64,000 nt of DNA from Candidatus Aminicenantota bacterium (GTDB lineage Bacteria; Acidobacteriota; Aminicenantia; Aminicenantales; Aminicenantaceae). The number at the start of each line of letters is the position of its first letter. Positions within the stretch are counted from its first letter, which is position 1. Location of the stretch: assembly GCA_014727835.1 (NCBI GenBank), contig WJMT01000041.1:22106-86105 (forward strand). Direction: 5' to 3'. A program made the translations under genes and the position numbers. The notes under the pieces were generated by a model. That model made no database searches. It saw nothing but the letters and a program-made list of their open reading frames with translations, and was not told where the DNA came from. Below, piece after piece: positions 35,663 to 44,303 of the stretch.

Positions 35663-36888
35663 GAGTCATTCTCTTTCTTTTGTTCTGTTTTAACCAACAT
35701 GTCATCAGAGAGCTGACGCAGGGAGCTGTAAGGTCCTACGGCCACCAGTTCATCTTGGCTGAGACCCGAAGTGATCTCGATCTTCAGCTCTCCCATGATC
35801 CCTTTTTCCACTGCACGGAACTGGGCTCGGTCATCCTTGATCACAAACACGCCTTCTTCCTGTCCTGTCTCAGAGCTTTGATTCTGTTCATTTAATTCCT
35901 TAAGCACCAGGGCGGAGATGGGAACAGTGAGGACACCGCTCTTCTCTGCAGTGATGATATCAGCGGTGGCTGAGAGACCAGGCTTTAAGTCCGGAGGTGG
36001 ATTTTCCAGGGTGATAACCACTTTGAAATCTTTGGATTCTTCTGTTCCGGACAGAGATTGGAGTGCAGAGCTTCCGATCTCTGTCACACGGCCTCGAATG
36101 ATCTGATCTGGGAACGCATCCACTCGGACTTCTGAATCTTGACCCAGCTGGACTCCCACCACATCTGTTTCATCCACTTCAACGTCGACTTCCATGACAG
36201 AAAGGTCAGCAATGGTCATGAGGACTGTTCCCGGATTGTTCATGGTGCCAACCAGGGCAATTTCTCCTTCCTCAACATTTAGGCTTGTGATGATCCCGTC
36301 TATCGGCGAATTGTAGACGGTCTTTTCCAAATTATCCAGAGTGCTTCTGAGAGACGCTTGGGCTTGTTTGATTTGAAAATCGATGGCCTCCAAACTGGCT
36401 TTTGATATCTCATACTGTGCCTGAGCGGATTCAAGCTCTTCTCTGGAGATCAATTTTTTTTCATACAGGCTCTGTTTTCGGTCATAGACTCTTTGGTCAT
36501 TTACCAGCTTGGCTTTGGTTTTGATTTTTTCAGCTTGGAGGGAGCGGATGTAAGCTCTATCTCTATCCGCACTTGCCTCGTATTGAGTGGATTCCAGTTT
36601 AAGGAGGAAGTCGTCTTTTTTTACCTCTTGCCCCTCTTCCACTCCGATTTTTATGATTCTTCCCGCTATATGAGCGCTGATGTTCACATTTTTTTTGGGC
36701 TTGACCTCCCCGGATGCAGATATTTTGGAAGTGAGGTCCTCTTTGACGGCTTTTTCTACGGTCACATTGATGCTTTGTTCGCGTTGAGCTTGAAGATTTA
36801 TGAAGATGATCAAAGCAATCAGAAGGATGACTGCACTGATTATGATGAATTTTTTTTTGCTTTTTTTGGGTTTTTTTTGTTCGTTCAT
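35659..36888 (-). CDS. Periplasmic adaptor (MacA/RND-type membrane fusion protein)
   Basis: This roughly 409-aa protein has an N-terminal TM anchor ([20 protein letters not shown]), a biotinyl-lipoyl-like hairpin ([20 protein letters not shown]), a coiled-coil alpha-hairpin (about residues 100-180), and beta-barrel and membrane-proximal domains. It would bridge an inner-membrane transporter to an outer-membrane channel. I chose the ATG at 36888 (MNEQKKPKK). The track's 36960 start adds a non-family N-terminus. The ribosome site is weak, so the start is not certain. It is the first gene of the adaptor-ATPase-Yip1 set. Confidence 0.87.
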   Translation of the reverse strand: MNEQKKPKKSKKKFIIISAVILLIALIIFINLQAQREQSINVTVEKAVKEDLTSKISASGEVKPKKNVNISAHIAGRIIKIGVEEGQEVKKDDFLLKLESTQYEASADRDRAYIRSLQAEKIKTKAKLVNDQRVYDRKQSLYEKKLISREELESAQAQYEISKASLEAIDFQIKQAQASLRSTLDNLEKTVYNSPIDGIITSLNVEEGEIALVGTMNNPGTVLMTIADLSVMEVDVEVDETDVVGVQLGQDSEVRVDAFPDQIIRGRVTEIGSSALQSLSGTEESKDFKVVITLENPPPDLKPGLSATADIITAEKSGVLTVPISALVLKELNEQNQSSETGQEEGVFVIKDDRAQFRAVEKGIMGELKIEITSGLSQDELVAVGPYSSLRQLSDDMLVKTEQKKENDS

Positions 36889-37070
36889 TTGGTCTCTTTC
36901 TTGGACGGTTTTTATCATAATACAGTACGTGCTTTTTGGCAAAGAGTTTATACTAATCAAAAAGCAGGAGAAAAAAGAGTCAATCGAGGATTGAATGGAA
37001 GTTTCAGAATAAGGGAAAAACTTATATTGCCCTCTATAAGTATAATTGGTAATATAGCCAGGATGATCAA

Positions 37071-37856
37071 ATGGACTTAGACAGATATTTGGAAACTGCA
37101 GTATTGGCAGCCAAAAAAGCGGGTTTGATGCTCGTCCAGAATATCGGTTCAGAGAAGGATATCTCTTTTAAAGGGGATGTGGACTTGGTCACGAATTTTG
37201 ACAAACGATCTCAGGATATCATTCATCATACCATATGGGATGCCTTTCCTGAGCATGATATCATCGCAGAGGAAGGTCTCAGCAAAGACAAAGGATCAGA
37301 TTTCAGATGGGTCATAGATCCTATAGACGGCACCACTAATTTTGCTCACAGGTTTCCTGTTTTCTGCATCTCTATTGCCCTTGAGAAAGAGGGCCAACCC
37401 TTAGTGGGGGCTGTGTTTGATCCTTTGCGAAATGAGCTGTTCTCAGCAAAAAAAGAGGGGGGAGCTTGTCTCAATGAAAAAGAGATCAAGGTCTCAGATA
37501 TTCAAGAACTGGATAAAAGTCTTCTTGCCACAGGTTTTCCTTACGACATCCGGGAGAGCGAGATGAATAATCTGGACCATTTTTCTCGTTTTGCTGTCAG
37601 ATGCCAGGCAATACGGCGGTGCGGTTCAGCAGCTCTGGACCTCTGCTATGTGGCCTGCGGACGAGTGGATGGGTTTTGGGAGCTTAAGCTGTCTCCTTGG
37701 GATACTTCGGCAGGAGCTTTGATGGTCCAGGAAGCCCAAGGGTATGTGACGGATTTTCACAACAACATTTTCCATTCAAGCAGGCATCAGGTTCTCGCCT
37801 CCAATGGAAAGATCCATACCCAGATGCTGGAGGTCCTGAAGCTGGGGAACATATAA
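37071..37856 (+). CDS. Inositol monophosphatase family protein (SuhB-like)
   Basis: This 261-aa Mg2+-dependent phosphatase of the FIG superfamily has the metal motifs IIAEEGL, DPIDGTTNF, and WDTSAGALMVQEAQG. The usual substrates are inositol-1-phosphate or sugar phosphates such as histidinol-phosphate; the sequence does not decide which. A TATAAT box lies 25 bp upstream. The stop codon overlaps the start of the lectin-like lipoprotein gene (TAATG). Confidence 0.9.
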   Translation: MDLDRYLETAVLAAKKAGLMLVQNIGSEKDISFKGDVDLVTNFDKRSQDIIHHTIWDAFPEHDIIAEEGLSKDKGSDFRWVIDPIDGTTNFAHRFPVFCISIALEKEGQPLVGAVFDPLRNELFSAKKEGGACLNEKEIKVSDIQELDKSLLATGFPYDIRESEMNNLDHFSRFAVRCQAIRRCGSAALDLCYVACGRVDGFWELKLSPWDTSAGALMVQEAQGYVTDFHNNIFHSSRHQVLASNGKIHTQMLEVLKLGNI

Positions 37857-38398
37857 TGAAAAACAGGATTTGCGGAACAGGAGTTTTGATTTTTTTGATT
37901 TCAGGGTGTTTTTTCATCGGTCTATGGGCTTTTCAAGAGCTTGAAATTCAGAGGCCCCGGTTGGAATCCAATCGAATCTACTGGCTGGAGGTGAATGCAG
38001 ACAGCCATTGGATGAGTACAGGATATGATGTTGAGAAGGGAGACATCATTGATTTCAATGCTGAGGGCACCATTTCACTTCAACAAGGAAATCCCAAAGC
38101 TTACTGTGACCCTGATGGGTACAATTTGATGACCATGCAGCAGCCAATAACCGATCAAAACCTCGGGGCACTTATTGGAAGAGTGGTTCTGCTCATTTCC
38201 ATAGAAGAAGATGAGGAAACAGGTGAAGAAGTCAGAAATGAGATCATAAAGGAGTTTTATATCGGGAAGAGAAACCAGATCATGATGCCGATTGGAGGTG
38301 AACTTCAGCTCGGGATCAATGAGCTGGTGGTTGAAGACAATGAGGGATCGTTCCAAGTCAAGATGAGGTCCATAGATGAGCGGTCCTTAATTCAATAA
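37856..38398 (+). CDS. Lectin-like (PA-IL/LecA-type) lipoprotein
   Basis: This is a 180-aa protein with a signal sequence and lipobox (FLISGC). The mature part follows the LecA/PA-IL pattern: WLEVNADSHWMSTGYDVEKG, then a YCDPDGYNL motif, a GALIGRVVL motif, and LQLGINELVVEDNEGSFQV. In LecA-like proteins the ND-type loop holds calcium and sugar. Its start overlaps the phosphatase stop by one base, so it is coupled to it. The track start at 37697 lies inside the phosphatase. Sugar binding is inferred from family resemblance only. Confidence 0.68.
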   Translation: MKNRICGTGVLIFLISGCFFIGLWAFQELEIQRPRLESNRIYWLEVNADSHWMSTGYDVEKGDIIDFNAEGTISLQQGNPKAYCDPDGYNLMTMQQPITDQNLGALIGRVVLLISIEEDEETGEEVRNEIIKEFYIGKRNQIMMPIGGELQLGINELVVEDNEGSFQVKMRSIDERSLIQ

Positions 38399-38407
38399 TT
38401 CTGGTTT

Positions 38408-39757
38408 TCACGAAGAAGTTTTTTTGGCGATGAGATCTTCGAGAAATTGGGTGTCATACGTTCCTTTTAAAAAATCCGAATTGGATAATACATTGAGTTG
38501 AAGAGGGATGTTTGTTTTGACTCCCACTAATGTGGTCATTTCCAGTGCCGTGATGGCTTTTTTTATGGCTTGTTGGCGCGTGGGGGCATGTGAGCTGACT
38601 TTGGCGATGAGAGAGTCATAGAAAGGGGGAATCGTCCATCCCTGATAAGCGGCAGAGTCGATGCGGATTCCTTCTCCTCCCGGGAAAACAAGAAATTCGA
38701 TTTTTCCGGGAGAAGGAGCAAACGAATCCGGATCTTCTGCATTGATCCGGCATTCAATGCTGTGCCCTCTGAACTCTATGCCCTGGCTGATTTTTAAGTC
38801 CTGCCCAGCTGAGATTTGGATTTGTTCTTTGATCAGATCAATCCCGTAAACCATCTCAGTTATGGGGTGCTCGACCTGGACTCGAGTGTTGGCTTCCATG
38901 AAATAGAAGTTTTTCTTGCGGTCTACCAAAAATTCAAAGGTTCCCAGACTTTGGTAATCTATGAAGTCAGCTGCTGATTCCGCAGCTTTGATCATTTTCT
39001 TGCGCAGTTTGGAATCAATATATGTGGAAGGAGTTTCTTCCAGGATTTTTTGATGCTTTCTCTGTACAGAGCATTCCCTTTCTGCAAATCCTATCACATG
39101 TCCCTTGGAATCCCTGGCCACTTGAATCTCAATGTGTCTTGCATTTTCAAAGTATTTCTCTATATATAAATCCGGATTTCCAAAGGCAGAATTGGATTCG
39201 TTTTGGGCAATATTGAATTGGTTCTCCAGGCTGGGTAAAGATCGGACGATCCGCATGCCTTTCCCACCCCCACCAGCTGCTGCTTTGAGTATTATGGGGA
39301 ATCCGATTTTTTTCGCTGTTTTTTCAGCCGAACTGAAGTCTTTGATGATCCCGTCTGATCCAGGAAGGATAGGAAGTTTGGCTTTTTTCATTTCCTGGCG
39401 GGCCCTGTTTTTATCTCCCATGATTCTCATGACAGAAGCAGGGGGCCCCACAAAAGCCAATCCTTCTTGTTGGCACACTTCTGGAAAACGGGGATTTTCG
39501 GCCAGAAATCCGTATCCCGGATGGATGGCATCGGTTTTGGTAATGAGTGCTGCACTGATGATATTCGGAATGTTCAAGTAACTTTCACTTGCTTTAGCTG
39601 GTCCGATGCATATTTTTTCGTCTGCCAGCGAGGCATGAAGAGAATCTTTATCTGATTCTGAAAAGACGGCAACGGTTTTGATTCCCAGTTCCTTAGCCGC
39701 CTGCATGATCCGGAGGGCGATCTCTCCCCGATTCGCAATCAGTATTTTTGAGAACAT
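38408..39757 (-). CDS. accC: Acetyl-CoA carboxylase, biotin carboxylase subunit
   Basis: This 449-aa ATP-grasp enzyme carboxylates biotin on BCCP in the first step of fatty-acid synthesis. It has FSKILIANRGEIALRIMQAA, IHPGYGFLAENPRF, the ATP-grasp KAAAGGGGKGMRIV loop, and EANTRVQVEHPITE. It begins one base after the accB stop, so accB-accC is an operon. No biotin-dependent transferase gene is nearby. Confidence 0.97.
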   Translation of the reverse strand: MFSKILIANRGEIALRIMQAAKELGIKTVAVFSESDKDSLHASLADEKICIGPAKASESYLNIPNIISAALITKTDAIHPGYGFLAENPRFPEVCQQEGLAFVGPPASVMRIMGDKNRARQEMKKAKLPILPGSDGIIKDFSSAEKTAKKIGFPIILKAAAGGGGKGMRIVRSLPSLENQFNIAQNESNSAFGNPDLYIEKYFENARHIEIQVARDSKGHVIGFAERECSVQRKHQKILEETPSTYIDSKLRKKMIKAAESAADFIDYQSLGTFEFLVDRKKNFYFMEANTRVQVEHPITEMVYGIDLIKEQIQISAGQDLKISQGIEFRGHSIECRINAEDPDSFAPSPGKIEFLVFPGGEGIRIDSAAYQGWTIPPFYDSLIAKVSSHAPTRQQAIKKAITALEMTTLVGVKTNIPLQLNVLSNSDFLKGTYDTQFLEDLIAKKTSS

Positions 39758-40231
39758 TTAAGTTTTTCTTATGGAAAACAATTTTTGCCCATACTCAACC
39801 GGTTCGCCGTTTTCAACCAAGATATCCTCAACCATCCCAGCCGCATCAGATTCGATTTCATTCATTAATTTCATAGCTTCTATGATACACAGAGTTTGAT
39901 TCTGTTTGATATCCTCTCCCACTTCGATAAAAGGAGGCGAGGAGGGGTCCGGCGCTCTGTAAAAAGTGCCCACCATGGGAGATATGATATAGTGAAGGTT
40001 GTTGTCTTCTGTCTGGTGAGGGGTTGTGTCTTCCTTGTCTTTCTCCGGAGTCGTTGGTCTTGATTGGATGGATTCAGGAACGACAGTCACTTCTCTGATC
40101 TTTGGTTTGGATGGCTCCCTGCTGATTTTGATTTTGAAATCTTCCAGTTCCAGTTCGAAATCAATGAGATTCTTTTTTTCGAGCAGATCGATCAGCTTAG
40201 ATATTTCTTTATAATCGATTTTTGATTTCAT
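39758..40231 (-). CDS. accB: Biotin carboxyl carrier protein
   Basis: This 157-aa carrier has the biotinylation motif EAMKLMNEIESD near the C-terminus. Its N-terminal helical region reads KSKIDYKEISKLIDLLEKKN, and an acidic, proline-containing linker joins the two halves. The length and order match AccB. A weak promoter (TTGACA, 17 bp, TACTTT on the minus strand at 40285-40313) lies upstream. Confidence 0.95.
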   Translation of the reverse strand: MKSKIDYKEISKLIDLLEKKNLIDFELELEDFKIKISREPSKPKIREVTVVPESIQSRPTTPEKDKEDTTPHQTEDNNLHYIISPMVGTFYRAPDPSSPPFIEVGEDIKQNQTLCIIEAMKLMNEIESDAAGMVEDILVENGEPVEYGQKLFSIRKT

Positions 40232-40284
40232 AGCGAATCTCCCTACAAGCCGGAATCGTTCTCTTTTTGCAGAAAATAAGTATT

Positions 40285-40313
40285 AAAGTAATCGCTCTGG
40301 ATGCAAATGTCAA
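40285..40313 (-). promoter_or_regulatory. Possible promoter of accB-accC
   Basis: On the minus strand: TTGACA, 17 bp, TACTTT. The -35 box is consensus but the -10 box is poor. The start would be about 60 bp before the accB ATG. Confidence 0.4.
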
Positions 40314-40353
40314 GCAGGGATGAGACAACTGAAACAGTTTGGATAGGATGAGG

Positions 40354-40381
40354 TTGGAACTTTTCTCGGTTGTGATATAAT
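40354..40381 (+). promoter_or_regulatory. Promoter of ffh
   Basis: TTGGAA, 16 bp, TATAAT. The start would be about 50 bp before the ffh ATG. It is divergent from accB. Confidence 0.55.
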
Positions 40382-40439
40382 GAGAAACAACAATTTATCT
40401 ATATCAATCATTGGTATGATTTGAGGTGACAGTGAGCCC

Positions 40440-41771
40440 ATGTTAGAACAAATATCTGAACGGCTTCAGGATGTGATGAAATTTCTCCGCGGAGAAGGGA
40501 AAGTCACAGAAAAGAATATGCAGGAAGCCCTCAAAAGAATGAGAATGGCTTTTCTTGAAGCGGATGTCAATTACAAAGTGGTCAAGGATTTTGAGGCAAG
40601 AGTTAAGAACAAGGCCTTGGATGAAAAAGTCCTGGCGAGCCTGACTCCGGCGCAGCAGGTCATAAAGATCGTCAAAGATGAGCTGACTGCTATGCTGGGA
40701 GACAAGGAACAAAAGTTGCGGTATTCAGAGTCCCCTCCCTCTGTATTTATGCTGGTGGGGCTACAGGGTACGGGAAAGACCACAACCTGTGGAAAACTGG
40801 CCAAAAAAGAGATGGAACTCAATCACCGTCCCCTGCTGGTCTCTTTTGATTTGAAAAGACCTGCAGCCCAGGAACAGCTCAAAACCATTGCCGCGTCTCT
40901 CCATGCAGCTCATTATGAATTCTCAAAAAAGCAGTTGGCATCTCCGCACAAGGCACTCAAGCAAGTGGTGCAGTATGCAGAGAAGCAGCGCCACAATCCT
41001 CTGATTGTAGATACAGCGGGGAGACTTCACATCGATGATGAGCTGATGGATGAATTGGAGCTGGTCAAAAAGCAGTTGGACCCGGACGAAGTCATCTACA
41101 TCGGAGATTCCATGACTGGTCAAGATGCTGTAAGAAGTGCTTCGGCTTTTGAGGAGCGAATCGGATTGACCTCCATCATTTTAACCAAACTGGATGGAGA
41201 CACCAGAGGAGGAGCCGCTTTATCAATAACGGCAGTCACAGGAAAGCCCATTAAATTTATTGGGGTCGGAGAGAAATTTGATAAGCTGCAAGTGTTTCAT
41301 CCGGACAGAATGGCATCGCGGATCATTGGGTTGGGCGATATGTTGAGTCTTATTGAAAAAGCAGAAAAAGAAACCGATGTCAAGCAAGCTGAAGAGCTCG
41401 CTGAAAAGATGAAAAGAGATGAGTTCACACTGGAAGATTTCAAAAAACAAATCGAACAGGTCAAAAAAATGGGTTCCTTATCCCAGCTTCTCAAAGGGCT
41501 TCCCACTGGAGGTGCTTTCAAAAATATCAATAAGATGAACATTGATGATAAAAAAGTCCATTATTTTGAAGCCATCATCAATTCCATGACCCCAGAAGAA
41601 AGAATCAATCCAAAAATAATTAATGGAAGCAGACGAAAGAGGATCGCTAGGGGGAGTGGAAGACCTGTTTCCGAAGTCAACCAGTTGATCAAACAATTTT
41701 TTGACATGAAGAAAATCATGAAGAAACCCGGTTTTAAAAAAATGATGTCCTCTTTTCCTTTGTCACATTAA
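40440..41771 (+). CDS. ffh: Signal recognition particle protein Ffh
   Basis: This 443-aa GTPase targets nascent membrane proteins to the translocon. It has the N domain, the G domain (GLQGTGKTTTCGKLAKKE, VDTAGRLHID, TKLDGDTRGGAAL), and a methionine-rich M domain with SRRKRIARGSG, which binds 4.5S RNA. The domain order and length are normal. I found no SRP RNA gene next to it. It is followed by the rpsP operon, a common neighbourhood. Confidence 0.97.
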   Translation: MLEQISERLQDVMKFLRGEGKVTEKNMQEALKRMRMAFLEADVNYKVVKDFEARVKNKALDEKVLASLTPAQQVIKIVKDELTAMLGDKEQKLRYSESPPSVFMLVGLQGTGKTTTCGKLAKKEMELNHRPLLVSFDLKRPAAQEQLKTIAASLHAAHYEFSKKQLASPHKALKQVVQYAEKQRHNPLIVDTAGRLHIDDELMDELELVKKQLDPDEVIYIGDSMTGQDAVRSASAFEERIGLTSIILTKLDGDTRGGAALSITAVTGKPIKFIGVGEKFDKLQVFHPDRMASRIIGLGDMLSLIEKAEKETDVKQAEELAEKMKRDEFTLEDFKKQIEQVKKMGSLSQLLKGLPTGGAFKNINKMNIDDKKVHYFEAIINSMTPEERINPKIINGSRRKRIARGSGRPVSEVNQLIKQFFDMKKIMKKPGFKKMMSSFPLSH

Positions 41772-41777
41772 AACGAG

Positions 41778-41806
41778 TTGACTTTAAAAAGAAATTTAGC
41801 TATCAT
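41778..41806 (+). promoter_or_regulatory. Promoter of rpsP-khpA-trmD-rplS
   Basis: TTGACT, 17 bp, TATCAT. An AGGAG site follows before the ATG at 41844. Confidence 0.72.
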
Positions 41807-41843
41807 CACAGGACATATTATGAGTAGGAGTTGAATTCCATAA

Positions 41844-42107
41844 ATGGTAGTCATAAGATTAAGAAGACACGGAGCAAAGAAACAGCCCTTCTATCGAATT
41901 GTGGTTACAGATTCAAGAAAACCGCGAGAAAGCAAGGCAAAGGAGACGATCGGATATTACAATCCTATCCAAGATCCTCCTGAAATCAATATTGATTTAG
42001 AAAGAGCCAAATATTGGATGAATAAGGGAGCTCAGGCTTCTGATACAGTGCGGTCTCTTTTGAATAAAGTTTCTAACTCAGGGAAACAATCAGATAAACA
42101 AGCTTAA
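41844..42107 (+). CDS. rpsP: 30S ribosomal protein S16
   Basis: This 87-aa ribosomal protein begins [20 protein letters not shown] and contains [20 protein letters not shown], both typical of bS16. AGGAG precedes the ATG. It heads the operon rpsP-khpA-trmD-rplS with a good promoter. Confidence 0.97.
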   Translation: MVVIRLRRHGAKKQPFYRIVVTDSRKPRESKAKETIGYYNPIQDPPEINIDLERAKYWMNKGAQASDTVRSLLNKVSNSGKQSDKQA

Positions 42108-42118
42108 AGGAGGTTACA

Positions 42119-42352
42119 GTGCAAGAACTAGTTGAAATGATAGCTAAGTCATTGGTTGACAATCCGGAGAAGGTGGTCGTTTCTCAATTAGAAGGGGAAC
42201 AGACTACGATTCTGGAACTCAAAGTTGCGCCGGAAGATTTGGGAAAAGTCATCGGCAAACAGGGAAGAACTGCTCGGGCTATAAGAGTCATCCTCGGTGC
42301 AGCTGGAATGAAGTTGAAAAGAAGATTCAATCTAGAAATCATTGAAAAGTAA
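42119..42352 (+). CDS. khpA: KH-domain RNA-binding protein KhpA (YlqC)
   Basis: This is a 77-aa single KH-domain protein. Its [15 protein letters not shown] loop is the RNA-binding GXXG region. The start is GTG at 42119 with AGGAGG upstream. KhpA binds many RNAs and is usually found in the rpsP-rimM-trmD operon. Here it is followed by a gap instead of rimM. Confidence 0.92.
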   Translation: MQELVEMIAKSLVDNPEKVVVSQLEGEQTTILELKVAPEDLGKVIGKQGRTARAIRVILGAAGMKLKRRFNLEIIEK

Positions 42353-42555
42353 AGAATGAGTTAGTGAACTGATAAAGCAGTTCAAAATCAAAGGAGGAAA
42401 GGCAGACAGAGGGTAGCAATCATTTAGAAAGGACCCAAAAAAAGGTCCTCGGCTGAGAAAGAGTCCAGGGGAAGGGAACTCTATAAGTAAAAAAATTGGT
42501 TGTATTCTGTCAATCGGGGAGCCGTCATTCCTCCAAAAAAGGATTTGAGAAAGGG
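42353..42555 (+). other. Non-coding gap where rimM is usually found
   Basis: This is 203 bp without a plausible ORF. It holds two short dyads: GAACTG-ATAAAG-CAGTTC near 42366, and GGACC-CAAAAAAA-GGTCC near 42431. It also has a stray AAAGGAGG. I could not find RimM-like sequence in any frame. It may be the site of an ancestral rimM loss or a leader for trmD. Confidence 0.6.
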
Positions 42556-43308
42556 ATGAGGTTTGATATAATCACCATATTTCCGGAGATGTTTGAGAGT
42601 TATTTTTCTAGAGGAGTTATAGAAAAAGCGATCAAAAAGGAAATCATAGAGGTTTGCATTCACAATTTGAGAGATTATGCCAGAGACAAGCACAAACAGG
42701 TCGATGACCGGCCGTTTGGAGGAAACCAAGGAATGGTGATCAAACCAGAACCTGTATTTCATGCGGTTGAAGCTGTAAAGAAGAAGGAACAGGCATGTGT
42801 CTGTCTGTTGTCTCCGAAAGGAAAAAATCTAACCTCCCAGATGGCCAAAGATTTTACAAAATGCCCCCAAATCATACTGATTTGCGGGCGTTATGAAGGA
42901 GTGGACGAAAGAATTGCCCAATACTTAGCTACACATGAAATATCTATAGGAGATTTTGTTCTGACCGGCGGAGAACTGGCTGCAATGGTTTTTGTGGACA
43001 GTGTTTCGCGGTTTCTTCCTGGAGTGGTTGGCAAGAGAAAGTCTGTTGAGCAGGATTCTTTTTCCTCAAATTTATTAGACCATCCTCAATACACCAGGCC
43101 GAGGTCATTCAGGGGAATGGAAGTTCCCGAAGTGTTGTTTTCAGGAGATCACAAGAAAATAAGGTATTGGAGACAAAAAAAAGCATTTGAGAAAACATTG
43201 GCCCTGCGGCCTGATTTGCTGGAATGCAAAAAAACAGCCAAAGAAAATCAAAATGATTTGGAGCAACCAAGAACTCAAATGAAAGGGAAAGACAATGAAT
43301 CTAATTGA
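42556..43308 (+). CDS. trmD: tRNA (guanine-N1-)-methyltransferase
   Basis: This 250-aa SPOUT-fold enzyme makes m1G37 in tRNA, which prevents frameshifting. The start at 42556 ([20 protein letters not shown]) has GAGAAAGGG upstream. The 42496 track start adds 20 non-family residues. The AdoMet knot has [12 protein letters not shown] and [15 protein letters not shown], and the [16 protein letters not shown] block is normal. The C-terminus overlaps rplS by 14 bp. Confidence 0.96.
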   Translation: MRFDIITIFPEMFESYFSRGVIEKAIKKEIIEVCIHNLRDYARDKHKQVDDRPFGGNQGMVIKPEPVFHAVEAVKKKEQACVCLLSPKGKNLTSQMAKDFTKCPQIILICGRYEGVDERIAQYLATHEISIGDFVLTGGELAAMVFVDSVSRFLPGVVGKRKSVEQDSFSSNLLDHPQYTRPRSFRGMEVPEVLFSGDHKKIRYWRQKKAFEKTLALRPDLLECKKTAKENQNDLEQPRTQMKGKDNESN

Positions 43309-43636
43309 TTTGGTAGAGAAAAATGAAGTAAAGGAAGACAGAGACCACTTTAAAGTCGGAGATACCATTGAAGTCCATGTTATTATCAGAGAAGGGGATA
43401 AAGAAAGAATCCAGGTTTTCAAAGGCAATGTGATTTCAAGAAGAGGTTCTGGTGCAAAAAAGATGTTTACAGTCAGGAAGATCTCTTTTGGAGTGGGAAT
43501 CGAGAGGATATTTCCTCTATATTCCAAAAGCATAAAAAAAATAAAAGTCCTGAAAAAAGGAAAGGTCCGAAGGTCAAAGCTGTATTATTTGCGCAGCTTA
43601 AAGGGAAAAGCAGCCAGTATCAAAGAATCTAGATAA
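43295..43636 (+). CDS. rplS: 50S ribosomal protein L19
   Basis: This 113-aa bL19 has [20 protein letters not shown] and [20 protein letters not shown], which match the bL19 core. The start overlaps trmD by 14 bp, and GAAAGG lies inside trmD just before the ATG. Order with trmD and rnhB is conserved in bacteria. Confidence 0.96.
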   Translation: MNLIDLVEKNEVKEDRDHFKVGDTIEVHVIIREGDKERIQVFKGNVISRRGSGAKKMFTVRKISFGVGIERIFPLYSKSIKKIKVLKKGKVRRSKLYYLRSLKGKAASIKESR

Positions 43637-43679
43637 AAGAGGTGTTGAACAGGTCTTCTTTATGTTATGATGATATAGA

Positions 43680-44303
43680 GTGGCTGATTTTCATATAGAA
43701 AAGCAGATAGCACAAAGAGGATTCAATCGCATTGCAGGGATAGATGAAGCTGGCAGAGGAGCTTTGTTTGGTCCGGTGGTTTCTGCAGCTGTCATGTTTC
43801 CATCTTCTTTGTACAGAAGTCCTTATGGGTGGGTGAATGAAATCAATGATTCAAAACTTCTTTCTGTGAGAAAGAGAGAACAGCTTTTTCCATTGATATT
43901 AACCGGGGCAAAGTCTGTTGGGATTGGATTTTCAACAAACCTGGAAATTGACAGAAATGATATTTTTTGGGCAACCCTGAAATCCATGAAAAGAGCTGTC
44001 CATCAAATGACCATTGATGCAGACTTTGTTTTAGTTGACGGATGTGAGCTTAATGATGTAAATTGTCCTCAGAAGAGAGTTGTTAAAGGAGACCAAAAGA
44101 GCATTTCAATTGCAGCGGCCTCTATTGTGGCCAAGGTATTGAGGGATCAAGTGGTCATTGGGTTGAGCCAAATATTCGATGGATATGCTTTAGAAAAAAA
44201 CAAAGGCTATGGAACAAGGGAACATTACACGGCCTTGAAGAAAATGGGGGCCACTGTTTTTCATAGAAAAAGCTTTCATTTGAACTGTGGAATAACAAAA
44301 TGA
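43680..44303 (+). CDS. rnhB: Ribonuclease HII
   Basis: This 207-aa enzyme removes ribonucleotides from DNA. The active-site DEAGRG lies in GIDEAGRGALFGPVV, and DSKLLSVRKREQLFP and VKGDQKSISIAAASIVAKV are conserved. The start is GTG at 43680 with a weak ribosome site. Its stop overlaps the next gene's ATG (ATGA). Confidence 0.95.
   Translation: MADFHIEKQIAQRGFNRIAGIDEAGRGALFGPVVSAAVMFPSSLYRSPYGWVNEINDSKLLSVRKREQLFPLILTGAKSVGIGFSTNLEIDRNDIFWATLKSMKRAVHQMTIDADFVLVDGCELNDVNCPQKRVVKGDQKSISIAAASIVAKVLRDQVVIGLSQIFDGYALEKNKGYGTREHYTALKKMGATVFHRKSFHLNCGITK

Noticed and set aside
37697-37855. Upstream 53 codons of the lectin-like lipoprotein.
   Set aside because: They are an out-of-frame part of the phosphatase gene; the ATG at 37856 starts a proper lipoprotein signal sequence.
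40444-41771. Long ORFs on the opposite strand of ffh, groEL, ppdK, accC and other genes in the track.
   Set aside because: They are shadows of strongly supported genes, carry no ribosome sites or family motifs, and have composition typical of antisense frames.
42353-42555. A possible degraded rimM or RNase P-like RNA (GGAGGAAAGGCAGACAGAGGG).
   Set aside because: No frame gives RimM motifs, and the stretch is far too short and unpaired for RNase P RNA; the resemblance to its conserved GAGGAAAG core is only partial.
43645-43671. TTGAAC ... TATGAT as a separate rnhB promoter.
   Set aside because: The spacer is only 15 bp, and rnhB lies close behind rplS, so read-through from the rpsP promoter is simpler.
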